A program made the position numbers and the translations under genes. 38,268 bases of DNA from Mastigocoleus sp. MO_188.B34 (lineage in GTDB: Bacteria > Cyanobacteriota > Cyanobacteriia > Cyanobacteriales > Nostocaceae): positions 1-38,268 of the forward strand of contig NZ_JASJDK010000054.1 of NCBI RefSeq assembly GCF_030065675.1, in the 5' to 3' direction. This document shows, one piece after another, positions 1 to 9,104 of this stretch. The first letter of the stretch is position 1. Every line of letters starts with the position of its first letter. Below the pieces are notes generated by a model. The model was given only the letters and a program-made list of their open reading frames with translations. It ran no database searches and was not told the origin of the DNA.

Positions 1-1748
1 TGATGTAGTTCAATATCCAGGATGCTGAAGTGAATTTGTCTGAGCATTCCACTACCGCTCATGTAGTTTTTGGCTGCTAGTAGTTTTTGATAATATTCTT
101 CTGGCAGTACTTCACCTGTTTGGTAATGTTTCGCCATCCCCATTAAGGTCGGTCGGTCATAACACCAGTTCTCCATAAATTGACTGGGTAATTCTACTGC
201 ATCCCATTCAACATTGTTGATACCTGCAGCAGCAGAATAATTTACCTTGGTTAACATATGTTGCAAGCCGTGACCAAATTCATGGAATAAGGTTTCAACT
301 TCATAGAAAGTCATTAAACTGGGCTTGTCATCAACTGGAGGAGTTTGGTTACATACCAAATATGCTACCGGTAATTGGATGTAACTCTCACCATCTTGGG
401 CGATCTGGCGACGGTTAATACAGGTATCCATCCATGCACCACCGCGTTTTTCTGCTGGACGACTGTAGGGATCCAAATAAAAGTAAGCGATCGCTGTACC
501 TGTTTCATCAGAAATCTGGAAATAACGAACATCTTTGTGCCAAACTGGAGCTTGTCCATCTGCTGAGGTGACCGTAACCGCAAAGAGTCGTTTAACTAAC
601 CCAAACAAACCATCAAGAACTTGGGGGAGGGGAAAATAAGGGCGTAGTTCTTCTTGGGTAAAAGCAAATTTTTCTTCCCTTTGTCGTTCCGACCAAAAAC
701 TGATATCCCAATGTTTTAAATCGTCAGCTTCTTCTGCTCCTTTGCTCGCTGCAAAAGCTTTAAGTTCTTGAAGTTCTTTAACTGCAGCATCGTAACTAGC
801 ACCACGTAGCTCTTCTAAAAGTTTGTCTACAGCTTCCACGTTAGGAGCCATTTTACTTGCTAGACTCACCGCAGCATAGGTTGGATAACCCAATAACTGC
901 GCTAATTCCTGACGCAGCACTAAAATTTTATCAATTATGGGCTTGTTATCTAACTCACCAGCAGTTGCGCGACTAATAAAAGCTTTATAAGCTTGTTCGC
1001 GCAAATCACGGCGTTTGCTATGTTGCATGAAAGGACCATAGCTCGGTATATCTAAAGTTAAGCGCCAAGGTCCATTTTCCGGAGTAGCTGCAGTTTCTCC
1101 TGCATCTCGTGCTGCTTGTGCTCCAAGACTCAACCAACTAGGGGGTAAACCTTCTACTTCTTCTTTAGTGGTTAAAGTTAAACTAAAAGCCTTTGTCGCA
1201 TCTAATACATGATTAGAAAATTTGGTGGATAATTCCCCCATTTCCATTTGGATCTCATTAAACCGCTGTCGCGCTTCACCTTGCAAACCCACACCAGAAA
1301 GTTCGGCATCCCGGACTGCAGATTCCACAATCCGCTGTTGGGCTGGATCTAAAGTATTCCAGGTTTCACCGGTGCGAATTTGTTTAAAAGCGTTGTAAAT
1401 GGGTTGACTTTGACTCAGGCGATTAGAAAACTGAATTACACGGGGTTGCACAGCTTCATAAGCTTGGCGTAGTTCGGGGCTATTTTGCACGCCCATCAAA
1501 TGACTAACAACACCCCAACTCCAAGTGAGACCTTCGGTAATTTCTTCAAGTGGTTCTACTAAAACTTGCCAAGTTGGTTGAATGTTAGCTTCTAAAATAT
1601 TAGTTTCTAGACTTGTTAATTGTGTATCTAGGTCTTTTAACAGTATGTTAAATGCTGGTTCAACCTGTTCTGGTTTAATTTCTGTAAATGGGGGTAAACC
1701 AGAACCTTTAAGTAAAGGATTATTAGAAATATTTGTATTTTCGGCCAT
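1..1748 (-). CDS. prlC: M3-family metallopeptidase (oligopeptidase A-like), 3' end outside window
   Basis: The frame stays open from an ATG at 1748 to the window edge, giving about 582 codons. The family is usually near 700 residues, so roughly the last sixth is missing. The zinc site HEFGH lies at residues 489-493 (270-284). Upstream are typical M3 stretches such as GVQNSPELRQAYE near the N-terminus and a GGAWMDTC segment before the zinc site. M3 enzymes are cytosolic thimet-type oligopeptidases that trim short peptides, including cleaved signal peptides. No signal peptide is visible. The ATG was chosen because the frame upstream is AT-rich and noncoding-looking. The gene symbol follows the family (PrlC/OpdA), not orthology proof. 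The missing end prevents a check of the last helical domain. Confidence 0.93.
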   Translation of the reverse strand, partial: MAENTNISNNPLLKGSGLPPFTEIKPEQVEPAFNILLKDLDTQLTSLETNILEANIQPTWQVLVEPLEEITEGLTWSWGVVSHLMGVQNSPELRQAYEAVQPRVIQFSNRLSQSQPIYNAFKQIRTGETWNTLDPAQQRIVESAVRDAELSGVGLQGEARQRFNEIQMEMGELSTKFSNHVLDATKAFSLTLTTKEEVEGLPPSWLSLGAQAARDAGETAATPENGPWRLTLDIPSYGPFMQHSKRRDLREQAYKAFISRATAGELDNKPIIDKILVLRQELAQLLGYPTYAAVSLASKMAPNVEAVDKLLEELRGASYDAAVKELQELKAFAASKGAEEADDLKHWDISFWSERQREEKFAFTQEELRPYFPLPQVLDGLFGLVKRLFAVTVTSADGQAPVWHKDVRYFQISDETGTAIAYFYLDPYSRPAEKRGGAWMDTCINRRQIAQDGESYIQLPVAYLVCNQTPPVDDKPSLMTFYEVETLFHEFGHGLQHMLTKVNYSAAAGINNVEWDAVELPSQFMENWCYDRPTLMGMAKHYQTGEVLPEEYYQKLLAAKNYMSGSGMLRQIHFSILDIELH

Positions 1749-1840
1749 TTGTGTGTGAGTAATAATTTTTGTGTTTGAGTAATAATTAAATTATTGAATA
1801 ATAGCAAATTTAAGTCTTATTTTTAAAACTTATTCGTTCC

Positions 1841-2344
1841 TTGATATTGAGACCAAATCGTCTCGATCGCACAATTATTATGGTAATGATTATGATATTT
1901 GGAATATTTGGGGATGTTGTTCAAGATGTTACCGATTTTGCACAAGAAGTAGTACCAATTACGGAGGAATTTGTTAACCAGACTGTTAGAGTTTTGAGGG
2001 GACAAAATATTAGTGGGAGTATTTATATTACCCTGTCAAGATTAGATAAACGCCGTCCGGGTACAATTCAAACTGCAACCAAAGTATTAGAAAGAACAAG
2101 TAAAGTTCTAAATTCTGTACTTAAAACTACACCTGAAGGAACCCCTTTGAGGAAACAAACTATTAAAACGCTAAATGCTTTTGCAAATCTAAATAAAGAA
2201 TACAGACAATATTTAAATAATAAAGGTTTATTCCGATTTATTGATGGTTTACAGGCAAGGAGTGCACTGAAAAAATTTAACAAGGAATTCGATATTTTAT
2301 TAAAAGAAGCTGGTCTTCCCGTACCATTAATACCTGGAAGTTAG
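1841..2344 (+). CDS. Hypothetical protein, 150-167 aa
   Basis: I do not recognise this protein. The longest frame starts at a TTG (1841). ATGs at 1880, 1886 and 1892 are more likely starts and would give about 150-154 residues beginning with a short hydrophobic stretch (MIFGIFGDVV). No clear Shine-Dalgarno precedes any of them. The body is Lys/Arg-rich and predicted helical (RTSKVLNSVLKTT, NKEYRQYLNNKG, LKKFNKEFDILLKEAG), ending in PVPLIPGS. It has no cysteines and no enzymatic motif. It converges on the antiporter gene, whose stop lies 7 bp downstream. Codon use looks coding across its length. It could be a small cytosolic or weakly membrane-associated protein; no function is assigned. Confidence 0.6.
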   Translation: MILRPNRLDRTIIMVMIMIFGIFGDVVQDVTDFAQEVVPITEEFVNQTVRVLRGQNISGSIYITLSRLDKRRPGTIQTATKVLERTSKVLNSVLKTTPEGTPLRKQTIKTLNAFANLNKEYRQYLNNKGLFRFIDGLQARSALKKFNKEFDILLKEAGLPVPLIPGS

Positions 2345-2351
2345 ATAAGAT

Positions 2352-3380
2352 TCAAAATACATTAAGTATGCCAAACACCATAATACCAAGGTAAACTAAA
2401 TAAACTCCATTGAGTGCAACTACTTCCCATAATTCAAAACTGTACTTTTGAGCACCCCAGTGAATTACTGCCGCATAAATTACCCCCAGCAAAGCAACAA
2501 AAGTTAAGTTAAATGAATATAGTTGTAAATCTTTTACTGGAAGACTTACAAGTGCTAAAGGGAAAAAAGCAAGGGTCATTGTTGCTGTATTGTCAGCAAT
2601 CACATTAGTAGTAGCAGCAGTTAATTGACCGCTACGGGCTACACTCCAGGTTGCAAATACTTCTGGTGCAATACTCATGGTAGATGTAATAAAAAGTCCA
2701 CCAACTAGTTGGGAAATACCTAACAGAGAAACGATATTTTCCGTAGCCTTGACGGTTAAGTAGGCACCTAAACAAAGTGATAAGATCCCAGTGATCGCAA
2801 TCATGATTTCCTGTTTTTCCCATTCGACTGTTTGATGATTTTGCCTTTCCCGCATAACTGCTTGGGCTAGGTAAACAAAGTAAGCTACTAACATAATCCA
2901 ACCATCAATAGGTTGTAGCCCGCGCCAAGGTTGAGGAAGAGTTAGTATGGCTGCTAAGGCAATAATTAATAGGTAGGGAATTGCTTGTACGGTTAATGCT
3001 TCTGGTTTTACTCGCAAGGCATGTGTTTGAGGGTTATCTGACAATGAATGATTGGAATTGGTTTGAGAAGTAACTTGAGGGTTATCTTTAGCATTAGCGA
3101 CAGAAGCAATATAGGAAACAGTTACGATCGCTGGTACAGAAATAATATTCGAACCAAGCAAATTACCTAGTCCAATATCTTGAAGACCAGCAACAGCACT
3201 AGCCACATTAGTACCAACCTCCGGGCTTGCTGTAGCTAAAGCGACAAAAGCAGCAGCAGCAGCTTCTGATAAACCCCACCTTTTCCGTAATTTTTGTAGT
3301 GGTTCTGCTAATTTATCTGCTCCCCAATGAGCAGCTATTACAGCACCAAGTAAAACTAAAAACCATAAAAATAAATTCAT
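2352..3380 (-). CDS. CaCA-superfamily sodium/calcium-type cation antiporter
   Basis: This is a 342-residue polytopic membrane protein with about ten hydrophobic segments. Two inverted alpha-repeats typical of Na+/Ca2+ exchangers are visible. The first contains ALATASPEVGTNVASAV followed by GLGNLLGSNI (about residues 47-80). The second is SIAPEVFATWSVARSG plus NVIADNTATM (about 236-266). These acidic/Ser/Asn positions form the ion-binding site in the family. A hydrophilic loop (about 98-125, rich in N, S, Q) separates the halves, as expected. The start MNLFLWFLVLL forms the first membrane segment. The protein probably exports Ca2+ or a related cation using a Na+ or H+ gradient; substrate and direction cannot be read from sequence. 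It is monocistronic and convergent with the hypothetical gene before it. Confidence 0.85.
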   Translation of the reverse strand: MNLFLWFLVLLGAVIAAHWGADKLAEPLQKLRKRWGLSEAAAAAFVALATASPEVGTNVASAVAGLQDIGLGNLLGSNIISVPAIVTVSYIASVANAKDNPQVTSQTNSNHSLSDNPQTHALRVKPEALTVQAIPYLLIIALAAILTLPQPWRGLQPIDGWIMLVAYFVYLAQAVMRERQNHQTVEWEKQEIMIAITGILSLCLGAYLTVKATENIVSLLGISQLVGGLFITSTMSIAPEVFATWSVARSGQLTAATTNVIADNTATMTLAFFPLALVSLPVKDLQLYSFNLTFVALLGVIYAAVIHWGAQKYSFELWEVVALNGVYLVYLGIMVFGILNVF

Positions 3381-3830
3381 TGTTTATGTGTCATAAATTT
3401 TTAGCTAATGTGCAAATAAATAACTTGAAATAAGCCCATAAGCTAGGAAAATTTTAAAGGTTATGCAATATTTTCATTTTCATTTTATTTTTCCATCACT
3501 TTTGTCGCTGTAAGCACATAATTCAGGACATTATGTTTTACTTGAAAGGTAATAGAGGATGTGGTGCAAGAAATATTTAAGCGGAAAACATATAGCAATT
3601 GCAATTATCCACAGATTTGTGAACGGATAAATCCTGTAGAGAACTTGCAGAACCTGCAGCGTCGGTGTTAGCCTCTGCAAAGTCTCTAAAATATTAACTT
3701 TTACCTACGGTACGCTTACGCGTTTGGACGCACTACGTGAACGTCTTTGATACGGCTAACATAAATTATTTAGGATTGCTATAGTTGTATAGTAATCATA
3801 TTTGATTTGTAAACCGCTAAACTCTGTAAA

Positions 3831-3979
3831 TACGGGAGCATCCCAAATGTGTAAAAACATATTTTGTCATTGCGAACGTAATGAAATAGAGTGTTAGCGT
3901 AGCATCTCCGTTTAGGAGAAAGCAATCGCAATGACAACCTATTATTTTGGTAAATTTGCAAAATTGGGATGTTCCCGTA
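3831..3979. repeat. MITE-like nested inverted repeat, about 149 bp
   Basis: The outer arms are TACGGGAGCATCCCAAAT at the left and the reverse complement TACGGGAACATCCCAATT at the right, with two or so mismatches. Inside them sits a second element (3865-3936) with perfect 10-bp ends, TGTCATTGCG and CGCAATGACA. No transposase is encoded, so this is a short non-autonomous or folded-RNA repeat. A relative of the inner part occurs inverted at about 16524-16576. Confidence 0.7.
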
Positions 3980-3982
3980 AAT

Positions 3983-3998
3983 ACGTGACATGTCACGT
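3983..3998. repeat. Palindrome ACGTGACA/TGTCACGT (GTAGAGACG family)
   Basis: A perfect 16-bp palindrome followed by CTCTAC (to 4004), the right end of the dispersed GTAGAGACG...CGTCTCTAC family seen at four other places in the window. Here the left outer arm has decayed. Confidence 0.6.
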
Positions 3999-4111
3999 CT
4001 CTACAATATTGATTCTCAAAAATGATTTAGGATTGTTATAGATTTATTTATCTAATTATTAAAGTAGAAAATTAAAGGTAGAAATTATTTATATTGTTTG
4101 ACTAAGAAAAG

Positions 4112-6397
4112 TTATTTCAGTGCAGAAAAAATAGTATTAAGTAATATTTCCGTAGTGAAAGGCTTAGATAGAAATCCTTGAATTTGAAGGTTTTGATGTT
4201 GAATCGTAGAACCATGAGCCATTAGCCCACTCATTGCGACAATTTTTACTTCTGGATTAATTCGTTGTAACTTAAGAATAGTTGAAGGTCCATCGATCCC
4301 GGGCATCATCATATCTATTAAAACTAAGCTGATGCGTTCCTTGTGCTGGGCGTAAAGTGCAAGGGCTCCAATTCCATCGCTTGCAGTTAAAACTTTGTAA
4401 TTATGACTATTAAGGGTATTTTTAGTAATTTCACAAATCGTAGCTTCGTCATCAACTACTAAAATTAATTCTCCATTACCTTCTGGTAATTCTGCATCTG
4501 CTGGAGTATCGGTTTCAATTATTTGACTGCTGGGTAAATACACATTAAATTTACTTCCTTTCCCTACTTCGCTATACACGGTTACAAAACCACCATGACT
4601 TCTAATAATGCTGATTGCAGTAGAAAGTCCTAAGCCAGTTCCCTTACCTTGCTCTTTTGTCGTAAAAAAAGGATCGAAAATGCGATCTAATATTTCAGGA
4701 TTAATACCCATGCCAGTATCAGAAACAGCGATCGCAGCATAGGAACCCACTGAAGCATCTGCGTGCATGCGAGCATACTCTTCTTCAACCCAAAAGTTTT
4801 CGGCACTAATATTCAGGCTACCACCATCAGGCATGGAATCTCGAGCATTTACAACCAAGTTCATGAGTACTTGGTGGAGTTGGGTCGGATCTCCAAATAC
4901 TGTCCACAAATCGGGTGCAATATTTACTTGGGTGTCGATGAATTTCGGAAAAGTTTTTTTTGCTACCTGTGCCACATCTATAATTAAGTGTCGCAGTTGG
5001 ATTGTGGTACGAGTTCCTTCTACACCCCGGGTAAAAGAAAGAATTTGCTTTACTAAATCGGCTCCACGCTTGGCACTACCTTCCAATATGCCTAACAGTT
5101 GCTTATTATTATCATCAAGATGGGGGAATTTGAAGGATAAAAGTTGAGCAACTGCTAAAATAGGGGTCAAAATATTATTAAAATCATGGGCAATACCACC
5201 AGCGAGGGCTCCTAAACTTTCTAGACGTTGGGCTCGAAGGAATTGCGCCTGTAATTGTTTTTTTTCAGTAATGTCGGTACTAACTATTAAGATAGATTTA
5301 GGGTTATTTGCTTCGTCGTACATAAGGGTCCAGCGACTTTCAGCGACGATTTTTTTCCCACCTTTGGTAACTTGTTCCAGTTCGCCTTGCCACTTACCAT
5401 CTTTAGCTAGTGTTGCTTGTATTTTTCTGCGTAGTATTAAACTTTCTTCCGAGTCATATAAAATTTGTTCAGCATTTTTACCGATCGCTTCTTCTGACTT
5501 CCACTTGTACAAACGCTCGGCACCTTTGTTCCAGAATAGTATTTTATTCTCCAGGTCACATACAGAAATTGCATCGGTTGATATATCCAAGAGTGCTGCT
5601 TGTTCATATATTCTCTGTGCAGCCTGCTTTTGCTCTGTGATATCTTCAACTGTCCCTACATGACCGAGGAAATTCCCTTCTGTTGAATACATGGGGCTAG
5701 CAAGAGCCCGCACCCAGCGGATTTCACCTTGCTGAGTCAAAAGTCTGTGCTCGTGAACCCAAGAACCTTGTTCTGATGCTGTATGTTCCCAAGATTTAAG
5801 AACTTCTAAGCGTTCTTCCGGGTGAATTGCATCAACCCAACCGTACCCCAAACTTTTTTCTTCACTCAAACCAGAAATTTCGTGCCACAAAGGATTATTG
5901 TAACTACGTCTTCCTTGACAGTCCGTTTGGAAAATTGCCAGGGGTGCTGAATTGCAGAGGGTTTGAAACCGTTCTTCGCTTTCTTGTAATGCTTGTTCAG
6001 TACTATATCTTTTACGTCTTTCTCTCGCTTCCCGGACTTCCCTTTCTACCGCAGGTACTAAACGGGTAAGATTACTTTTGAGCAAGTAGTCATGGGCTCC
6101 GGCTTTCATTACCGCAACAGCAACATCTTCGCCAATTGTGCCAGATACTACGATAAATGGTAAATCTAAATTGTATCTCTGGAGGAGTTTAAGGGCTTCT
6201 AAACCGCTGAAAGCCGGCATGCTGAAATCCGCGATTGCAATATCCCACGTACGTTCTTCCAGCGCTGTTTGCATCGCCGTCGGAGTATCTACTCGAACAT
6301 AATCCAAGCTGTATCCACCCCGACGCAACTCCCGCAAGGTTAGAAGAGTATCATCTTCAGAATCCTCGATAATTAGAACATTTAGGTGACGGCTCAT
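4112..6397 (-). CDS. Hybrid histidine kinase (REC-PAS-PAS-HisKA-HATPase-REC)
   Basis: A 761-residue cytosolic multidomain signalling protein. The N-terminal receiver (about 5-120) has phospho-acceptor D57 in IADFSMP and switch lysine K107 in YLLKS. Two PAS domains follow (about 140-255 and 265-378), each ending in a PAC-type signature (GTVEDITEQK, VSTDITEKK). The HisKA H-box is GGIAHDFNN with H404. The ATPase has the N-box (N517 in NLVVNARD), DTGMG (560-564) and GKGTGLGLS (584-592). A C-terminal receiver (about 644-760) carries D695 in LVLIDMMMPG and K754 or so in LSKPF. There is no membrane segment. It starts 15 bp after the stop of the upstream response regulator, so it is the third gene of an operon with it and the GAF kinase. 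The N-terminal receiver suggests it receives phosphate or input from the upstream partners; the C-terminal receiver would accept phosphate from H404. Confidence 0.93.
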   Translation of the reverse strand: MSRHLNVLIIEDSEDDTLLTLRELRRGGYSLDYVRVDTPTAMQTALEERTWDIAIADFSMPAFSGLEALKLLQRYNLDLPFIVVSGTIGEDVAVAVMKAGAHDYLLKSNLTRLVPAVEREVREARERRKRYSTEQALQESEERFQTLCNSAPLAIFQTDCQGRRSYNNPLWHEISGLSEEKSLGYGWVDAIHPEERLEVLKSWEHTASEQGSWVHEHRLLTQQGEIRWVRALASPMYSTEGNFLGHVGTVEDITEQKQAAQRIYEQAALLDISTDAISVCDLENKILFWNKGAERLYKWKSEEAIGKNAEQILYDSEESLILRRKIQATLAKDGKWQGELEQVTKGGKKIVAESRWTLMYDEANNPKSILIVSTDITEKKQLQAQFLRAQRLESLGALAGGIAHDFNNILTPILAVAQLLSFKFPHLDDNNKQLLGILEGSAKRGADLVKQILSFTRGVEGTRTTIQLRHLIIDVAQVAKKTFPKFIDTQVNIAPDLWTVFGDPTQLHQVLMNLVVNARDSMPDGGSLNISAENFWVEEEYARMHADASVGSYAAIAVSDTGMGINPEILDRIFDPFFTTKEQGKGTGLGLSTAISIIRSHGGFVTVYSEVGKGSKFNVYLPSSQIIETDTPADAELPEGNGELILVVDDEATICEITKNTLNSHNYKVLTASDGIGALALYAQHKERISLVLIDMMMPGIDGPSTILKLQRINPEVKIVAMSGLMAHGSTIQHQNLQIQGFLSKPFTTEILLNTIFSALK

Positions 6398-6412
6398 GTT
6401 GACTCATTTCCG

Positions 6413-6865
6413 TTAGTTAGCCTTAGAAGGCGGCGGTTCGTTCATCAGTAGCCAGTACATCCCCAGTTGCCGGATTGCTTCCGAAAACTGAAGAAAATCT
6501 ACAGGTTTGCGGACATAGCTATTGCATCCCAAGCTATAACTATTAAGCATATCGCGTTCTTCGTTAGAGGTTGTTAAAATCACCACAGGCAGTAGCTTAG
6601 TCCGTTCATCTTCGCGCAAGCGACGTAAAACTTCAATACCATCAACCCGAGGAAGTTTTAAATCTAGCAAAATTACAGCAGGTTGAAGGGTGGTATCCCT
6701 TGATCCATAGGTACCCGTACCAAATAAATAATCTAAAGCTTCAACCCCATCATGAGCTACTACAACTTCATTCATGATGTGATTACGTTTGAGAGCTCGA
6801 ATTGCCAAAGCTTCGTCATCGGGGTTGTCTTCCACCAGAAGAATGATTTTATCTCTGATGCTCAT
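6413..6865 (-). CDS. Single-domain response regulator, Rcp1-like
   Basis: A 150-residue receiver with no output domain. The acidic pocket is in VEDNPDDE (residues 11-18), the phospho-acceptor is D68 in LLDLKLP, the conserved Thr is in VILTTS (about 98-99), and the lysine is K120 in YVRKPVDF. The long insertion after helix 2 (YLFGTGTYGSRD) and the C-terminal QLGMYWLLMNEPPP are typical of the Rcp1 group, the partners of cyanobacterial phytochromes. Its start codon lies inside the end of the upstream GAF kinase gene (17-bp overlap), implying translational coupling. It most likely takes phosphate from H259 of that kinase. How it passes the signal on is unknown, although the hybrid kinase encoded 15 bp downstream is the obvious candidate. 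Confidence 0.93.
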   Translation of the reverse strand: MSIRDKIILLVEDNPDDEALAIRALKRNHIMNEVVVAHDGVEALDYLFGTGTYGSRDTTLQPAVILLDLKLPRVDGIEVLRRLREDERTKLLPVVILTTSNEERDMLNSYSLGCNSYVRKPVDFLQFSEAIRQLGMYWLLMNEPPPSKAN

Positions 6866-8285
6866 TCCCCACTCCCTCTGGTCTCAAAGTGAAGTAAAAA
6901 GTGGCTCCTTGCTCTACAGTTGCTTCTGCCCAGACTCGACCACCATGTCGATGGACAATCCGCTGTACTGTAGCTAAACCAATACCATTACCTGGAAATT
7001 CATTCATATGATGTAACCGTTGGAAGGGTACAAATAACTTGTTAGCATATGTCATCTCAAAGCCCGCACCATTGTCTCGGACAAAGTAGACTGGAATTTC
7101 GCTTTTGGGAGACATTTCTCCAAATTCGATTTCTGCTTTCGTTCCCTTGGATGTAAACTTCCAGGCATTATTAAGTAAGTTTTCCAGTAATACTTGTAGC
7201 AGACGAATATCCCCTTTGGCTACTAGATTTGTGTGGATTTTCAGTTCAACTTGTCTTTCTGGTTCGTTCTGTTGTAACTCCGTACAAATTTTGTTAGCTA
7301 AATAACTCAGGTTTACTGATTCTATATACATCTCGCTGCGGGTTACCCGGGATAGTTTGAGGAGATCGTCAATCAGCTGTCCCATTCGCTGGGTGGCTAA
7401 TCTGATTCTTCGTAGGTAGTCCTGTCCGGTTAAGTCCAAATTATCCGGGTAGTCTTCCAGCAAAGCCTGACTGAAGCCATCAATACTGCGTAACGGTGCT
7501 CGCAGATCGTGAGATACTGAGTAACTAAAGGCTTCTAGTTCCTTGTTCACCACTTCCAATTCAATGATGGTTTTCTGTAATTCTTGATTTAAACCCTGAA
7601 CTGCTTGTTGAGCTTGTTTTCTTTCTATTACTTCTGCTTGCAGTTCTGCTAAGAGTTTGCCATGTTGCAGAGCAGTTCCCAAATGGGTGGCGATCTGTCT
7701 CACAAAATCGATTTCGGTTTCTTTCCATACACGGGTTTCTGTGCACTGATGAATACAAAGTAATCCCCACAATTGTTGATCTTGTAATAATGGTACTGCG
7801 AGGTTTGCCCGTACCTGAAATTGAGACAGAACCTCAATGTGACAATCACTTAGTCCTGCATTGTGAATATCTGCAACTGCTTGAATGCGACCTTGTTGAT
7901 AATAAATTGCAAATTGTTCTCCAAAACAGTGATCATGGATTTTTTGCTCCATAGCCGAACTGAAAGCCGGATCTACATCTTCTGAGACAAATTCACCATC
8001 GTCCCATCCGGAGTTTGGATAAAAACGAAACATACCCACTCGATCTGCGGCTAAAAGCTGACGAACCTCAATTGCTGTGGCTTTAAAAATCGTTTCTAGG
8101 TCTAAGGGTTCTCGTAAACGAGCGATCGCCCTAAGTAGTGCTTTCTGCTGCTCTAAATGGAAATATGCTTGTTTCAGTTTTTGTTCTAAACCTTGGACTT
8201 CGTCTGCTATGATATTCTTTATTTGCTCAAATACCGCCTCATCTCCACACAAGTTCCGCAAACTTGCCAATTTCTCTGGTTTCAT
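6849..8285 (-). CDS. GAF-histidine kinase with DXCF cyanobacteriochrome signature
   Basis: 478 residues: a short N-terminal coiled coil (1-55), one GAF domain (about 58-205), a helical linker (205-250), then HisKA and HATPase. The GAF has Cys148-His149 in LSDCHIEVLSQFQVRANL, the canonical bilin-attachment position of phytochromes and CBCRs. It also has Asp118-His-Cys120-Phe121, which fits the DXCF motif of dual-cysteine CBCRs. The two cysteines are 28 residues apart, as Cys494 and Cys522 are in TePixJ. The kinase has H259 in SYSVSHDLRAPL, an N-box at N372-N373, DNGAGF (404-409) and GNGIGLATV (432-440). There are no membrane segments, so it is a soluble photosensor candidate. It heads the operon with an overlapping Rcp1-like regulator. 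Covalent bilin binding and colour tuning are inferred; a colourless GAF retaining the motifs is the alternative. Confidence 0.9.
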   Translation of the reverse strand: MKPEKLASLRNLCGDEAVFEQIKNIIADEVQGLEQKLKQAYFHLEQQKALLRAIARLREPLDLETIFKATAIEVRQLLAADRVGMFRFYPNSGWDDGEFVSEDVDPAFSSAMEQKIHDHCFGEQFAIYYQQGRIQAVADIHNAGLSDCHIEVLSQFQVRANLAVPLLQDQQLWGLLCIHQCTETRVWKETEIDFVRQIATHLGTALQHGKLLAELQAEVIERKQAQQAVQGLNQELQKTIIELEVVNKELEAFSYSVSHDLRAPLRSIDGFSQALLEDYPDNLDLTGQDYLRRIRLATQRMGQLIDDLLKLSRVTRSEMYIESVNLSYLANKICTELQQNEPERQVELKIHTNLVAKGDIRLLQVLLENLLNNAWKFTSKGTKAEIEFGEMSPKSEIPVYFVRDNGAGFEMTYANKLFVPFQRLHHMNEFPGNGIGLATVQRIVHRHGGRVWAEATVEQGATFYFTLRPEGVGNEHQR

Positions 8286-9104
8286 TATTCTTAGCCAGCT
8301 AGCTTAGCAGATACTTTAAAATTTAGGCAAAACCTTAGTTTAGGTCTTTTAGTTATTTACTCCGAACTGCTACTGAACCTTTAATATATGTGCCTAGGTT
8401 AACACGCCCATCAGATATCGACTGGAAAATATAACAAGTAGTTACATATAACAGTAAGCATATAGGAAAACAGGTAATAGACATTTCCAGAAAATAATGT
8501 AGAGACGTACCACGGTACGTCTATTGAGGGACAAAAATTTGACGAATACTTAAGTTAATTATTGATTCTTTCTCATTCATGTGTGACTAATTTTATTCTG
8601 TCACTTTTTTTAGCTATAAATACGGAAGTGAAATCTTGTGGTTTGGAGATATGTGTAGATAGGAAAACATATAAGCATTACTAACAAGAGTCTCAAAATA
8701 TGGTCAGCCAATTCGTTTCAGGAACAGTGTCCTAAGTCTCACGCAACCCAAATGTATATCAAGCTTACTGAAGAAATTTTTATTCAACCCAATTTTGTAG
8801 AAAATTAATTATTAAGGATTAACTATATAAAATTAATTCAGAAGATGAAAAATGGAAAGAGCGTAAGCCTTTTATACCTCTAACAGAATTGAAGTGTGGT
8901 ATAGGAAAAAAGAAGCTGGAAACTTTGAAACAATATTTTTGCATTAATTAGAAATATTCAAACAGATTCTGATATAAATTCGACCCCAAAATCACCTATC
9001 GATGGAGTATCAGACTTCCACCCTACATCGAAAATAGTTTATTGTGCATTACTGGGTAGATAAATTTAACTACTGTAAGTAAATCCAATAAATCTTATTG
9101 ACAG
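8286..9104. other. Intergenic region with palindrome and short coding-like relic
   Basis: This stretch separates the divergent CBCR kinase and SDR genes and should contain both promoters, though no clear -35/-10 pair stands out. A hairpin repeat lies at 8506-8525. On the + strand about 8824-8952 a frame of some 42 codons (containing EDEKWKERKPFIPLTELKCG) opens after a stop without a start codon. It looks like a decayed gene fragment, but this is weak. The rest is AT-rich with nothing I can name. Confidence 0.4.
8506..8525. repeat. Hairpin repeat of the GTAGAGACG family
   Basis: The arms AGACGTACC and GGTACGTCT pair perfectly around a 2-nt loop and are preceded by GTAG. The core differs from the other copies, but its two arms still match each other. 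Confidence 0.65.

Larger units (their letters stand above)
3381..4111. other. Repeat-rich intergenic region
   Basis: This 731-bp stretch has no credible gene. It holds a nested inverted-repeat element (3831-3979, listed separately), a palindrome at 3983-3998, and the phrase TTTAGGATTG(C/T)TATAG twice in the same orientation (about 3769-3784 and 4025-4040), bracketing the element. Around 3700-3760 is another GC-richer patch (ACGCTTACGCGTTTGGACGC) resembling cyanobacterial dispersed repeats. The 70-codon reverse frame here lies wholly within repeat sequence. Confidence 0.6.

Noticed and set aside
365-583. Short ORFs on both strands within 1-1748
   Set aside because: They are shadows of the M3 peptidase frame, which runs uninterrupted across the region with a clear HEFGH zinc site.
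3779-3991. 70-codon reverse ORF
   Set aside because: It lies inside the nested inverted-repeat element and has no protein-like features or ribosome binding site.
4767-5147. 126-codon and 130-codon + strand ORFs within 4767-5663
   Set aside because: They are antisense to HisKA, ATPase and PAS-coding sequence of the hybrid kinase, whose frame is well supported.
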